Below are positions 63,601 to 64,000 of a DNA stretch of 64,000 bases, one piece after another. Below the pieces are notes generated by a model, which did not search any database, was not told where the DNA came from, and worked only from the letters and a program-made list of their open reading frames with translations. The stretch is from Strigops habroptila (Eukaryota; Chordata; Aves; Psittaciformes; Psittacidae). The translations under genes were made by a program, and so were the position numbers. How positions within the stretch are numbered: the stretch's first letter is position 1; every line of letters starts with the position of its first letter. The stretch spans positions 13,658,992-13,722,991 of the forward strand of contig NC_044283.2 of NCBI RefSeq assembly GCF_004027225.2, written 5' to 3'.

Positions 63601-64000
63601 TTTCTTGGTGCCACAGTGAAACATACTTGACAAGCACTTAATATAGAATCACTGAATATTCTTCTTACTTTTTGCATTGCCTTTTTATTAAAATTACATA
63701 GCAGGGACTTAGATGTAGTATATAGTATATGTAGTCCACTTTTCCTTGCTTTTAAATAGTCCATTGTGTCTTTCAGCAGACAAGGAAAGGATCACTCTCA
63801 TCCTGGTTAAACTATTCTTTAAAGCTCGTTAAATAATAATACTTGTTTCAGGAAAAAGCTAATTCTGGTTTATTTTCTTTTTTTTGTTTAATGGTAATTG
63901 ACAATATAAAGTACAGTTGTAAATATTACTTGTAATAATATTGCAGTGAAGGTTGCTAAGTACATTTTGTATCTTGACTGGGAAATACTTAACATGAAGC
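60648..64000 (+). other. STX18: STX18 intron 5, partial
   Basis: The intron starts at 60,648 and continues past the window end. I searched for an exon continuing from codon 165 into the Ser-Lys-Leu-Glu-type sequence expected next and saw none. Short frames at 62,522-62,842 and 63,391-63,591 lack domain or splice support. Confidence 0.75.

Noticed and set aside
1..64000. CRISPR arrays, operons, bacterial promoters, ribosome binding sites or phage elements
   Set aside because: None found. Intron/exon structure, CR1 elements and a CpG island show vertebrate nuclear DNA.

Overview
This is a stretch of a vertebrate nuclear genome, and the repeats point to a bird. CR1 retrotransposon tails occur in both young and very old copies, there is a degraded long terminal repeat of a type I associate with neoavian birds, an old MIR-type SINE is present, and AT-rich sequence surrounds a single sharp CpG island. 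Nothing in the window suggests bacterial, phage or plasmid DNA. The only protein-coding gene I can support is the 5' half of STX18 (syntaxin 18) on the + strand. Its product is an ER-resident SNARE of the Golgi-to-ER retrograde transport machinery.

Layout. Bases 1-16,230 lie upstream of the gene and contain no coding region I can support. They hold a MIR SINE (about 385-605), an AGAGC-type simple repeat (about 2,840-3,045), a duplicated homeodomain/TCF-like module (3,263-3,440), a short 13-bp-period repeat (7,679-7,737), two CR1 fragments and a long hairpin. A CpG island (about 16,310-17,260) carries the STX18 promoter and exon 1. The first 33 kb of intron 1 (16,905-49,977) hold a truncated LTR (20,292-21,015), three CR1 tails, a 37-bp minisatellite and an unexplained open reading frame with good flanking splice sites (43,205-43,738). 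Exon 2 (49,978-50,045) starts about 37 bases after a CR1 fragment. Intron 2 (9.1 kb) contains an ancient CR1 reverse-transcriptase-region fossil. Exons 3, 4 and 5 cluster at 59,171-60,647, with a 103-base intron between exons 4 and 5. Intron 5 runs off the window end.

The five exons join in phase into 164 complete codons plus two bases. They cover the Sly1-binding N-terminal peptide and the N-terminal helical domain. The SNARE helix and the C-terminal membrane anchor must lie on exons downstream of base 64,000. The most unusual signals are the candidate extra exon in intron 1, the CR1 copy abutting the exon 2 acceptor, the weak donor on the very short intron 4, and the duplicated motif module near 3.3 kb. 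I found no obviously new multi-gene system.
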